From the NCBI RefSeq assembly GCF_014656355.1, contig NZ_BNCG01000002.1, positions 206,463-270,462 on the forward strand: DNA of 64,000 bases, read 5' to 3'. The DNA is from Camelimonas fluminis (GTDB taxonomy: Bacteria > Pseudomonadota > Alphaproteobacteria > Rhizobiales > Beijerinckiaceae). The translations under genes and the position numbers were made by a program. This document shows positions 63,211-64,000 of this stretch, in pieces; position 1 is the stretch's first letter, and every line of letters begins with the position of its first letter. A model generated the notes under the pieces. That model saw nothing but the letters and a program-made list of their open reading frames with translations. It was not told the origin of the DNA and searched no databases.

Positions 63211-63975
63211 ATGCGCAAGATCATTGTCATCGGCATCGGCGCCGGCAACCCGGACCACATGACCGTGCAGGCCATCGCCGCGCTGAACCGGCTGGATCTG
63301 ATCCTGATCCCCCGCAAACCGGGGCAGAAGGATGATCTGGCAGAGGTCCGCCGCGACATCTGCCGGCGCTTCCTGACCAATCCGCACACGCGGCAGATCG
63401 AATTTGACCTGCCGGTGCGGGCGCAGCAGGACGACGCCTACCATCAGACCGTCGACGACTGGCACGACGCCATTGCCGGCGCCTACGCCAGCCTGCTGGA
63501 CAGGGAATGCGGGCCCACCGGAACAGTGGGCCTGCTGGTCTGGGGCGACCCGTCGCTCTACGACAGCACCCTGCGCATTCTGGAGCGGCTGCGCGCCCTG
63601 CCGGAGGCGGCGCTGGCGATCGAGGTGATCCCCGGCGTCACCAGCGTCCAGACGCTGGCGGCCAGTCACCGTATGCCGCTCAACACCATCGGCGGCCCGG
63701 TGCTGCTCACCACCGGCCGCCGGTTGCGCCAGGGCGTCCCCGCCGACGCGGAGACCATCGTGGTGATGCTGGATGGCGCCTGCGCCTTCACCACCCTGCC
63801 GGCGGCGCAATACGACATCTGGTGGGGCGCCTATCTCGGCATGCCCGACGAAATCCTCATCAGTGGGTCGCTGGCCGAGGTGGGCGAACGGATCGTGCGC
63901 ACGCGCGCCGAAGCCCGCGCCCGTCACGGCTGGATCATGGACACCTACATGCTGCGGCGGCGCGGCGACGTCTGA
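63211..63975 (+). CDS. cobF: Precorrin-6A synthase, deacetylating (CobF)
   Basis: The 254-residue tetrapyrrole methylase methylates C-1 with loss of acetate, a step found only in the aerobic pathway. MRKIIVIGIGAGNPDHMTVQAI, LILIPRKPGQKDDLAEVRR, GLLVWGDPSLYDSTLRILER and EVIPGVTSVQTLAASHRMPL match CobF. ATG 63211 lies 7 bp after the cobB stop; the open frame extends back into cobB without a ribosome site. Only 25 bp remain to the window end. Confidence 0.95.
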   Translation: MRKIIVIGIGAGNPDHMTVQAIAALNRLDLILIPRKPGQKDDLAEVRRDICRRFLTNPHTRQIEFDLPVRAQQDDAYHQTVDDWHDAIAGAYASLLDRECGPTGTVGLLVWGDPSLYDSTLRILERLRALPEAALAIEVIPGVTSVQTLAASHRMPLNTIGGPVLLTTGRRLRQGVPADAETIVVMLDGACAFTTLPAAQYDIWWGAYLGMPDEILISGSLAEVGERIVRTRAEARARHGWIMDTYMLRRRGDV

Positions 63976-64000
63976 CGCCCTGACGCCTGCCGCATCAGCC

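Overview
The window is GC-rich, densely packed bacterial DNA and most likely comes from an alphaproteobacterium of the Hyphomicrobiales (Rhizobiales). The placement is my inference. It rests on a RegB/ActS-type redox sensor beside SURF1 and cyoDCBA, a complete-looking aerobic cobalamin (cob) cluster with cobG and cobF, a urt/fmd amide-urea locus and a PimC/PimD-like acyl-CoA dehydrogenase pair. I see no rRNA, tRNA, CRISPR array, insertion sequence or phage gene.

Layout. 1-5925 (minus): cytochrome bo3 quinol oxidase cyoABCD, then SURF1, then the start of a RegB-like kinase that runs off the window. A palindrome at 5989-6009 separates this from a divergent MFS gene (6177-7499) that ends in a clear terminator. 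7666-11996: a crotonase and a drug-efflux MFS gene, each divergent from one of two paralogous TetR regulators that share operator-like motifs, and a PaaI-type thioesterase. 11958-21786: an AraC regulator divergent from an Ldh/HAD/ilvD operon, a Crp/Fnr regulator whose start lies by a 39-nt palindrome, and a minus-strand group (hydratase, D-2-hydroxyacid dehydrogenase, a periplasmic binding protein with a frameshift, an atypical SDR). 22255-23383: an Xre/RES toxin-antitoxin pair.

23791-29920 (minus): a B12 uptake operon (promoter, cobalamin riboswitch, btuB, btuF, btuC, btuD) that ends in a conserved-looking gene of unknown function. 29977-34255 (minus): a LuxR-type response regulator and a hybrid histidine kinase whose sensor half looks like an NCS1 permease followed by a nine-cysteine segment. 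Divergent from it, 34670-41674 holds urtABCDE, formamidase fmdA and fmdB. The sensor probably senses or transports the urea or amides that the operon imports and hydrolyses. 41812-45663 (minus): a binding protein with two acyl-CoA dehydrogenases, closed by a terminator. 46132-47601: an exported M20 amidohydrolase.

47834-63975: cobO on the minus strand. Opposite it, a second promoter and cobalamin riboswitch lead into a DUF1636-like gene, cobW, cobN, cobG, cobH, cobI, cobJ, then cobL, cobE, cobM, cobA, cobB and cobF, most of them joined by ATGA or GTGA overlaps. cobK sits inside this operon on the opposite strand, overlapping cobJ at its 3' end and touching the cobL start at its 5' end. B12 uptake and synthesis are thus under separate riboswitches. 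cobS, cobT, cobQ, cobD, cobC and cobU/cobP are not in the window.

The most unusual items are the permease-kinase hybrid with its cysteine segment, the unknown last gene of the btu operon, the shared TetR operators, the antisense-nested cobK and the palindrome at the Crp/Fnr start.
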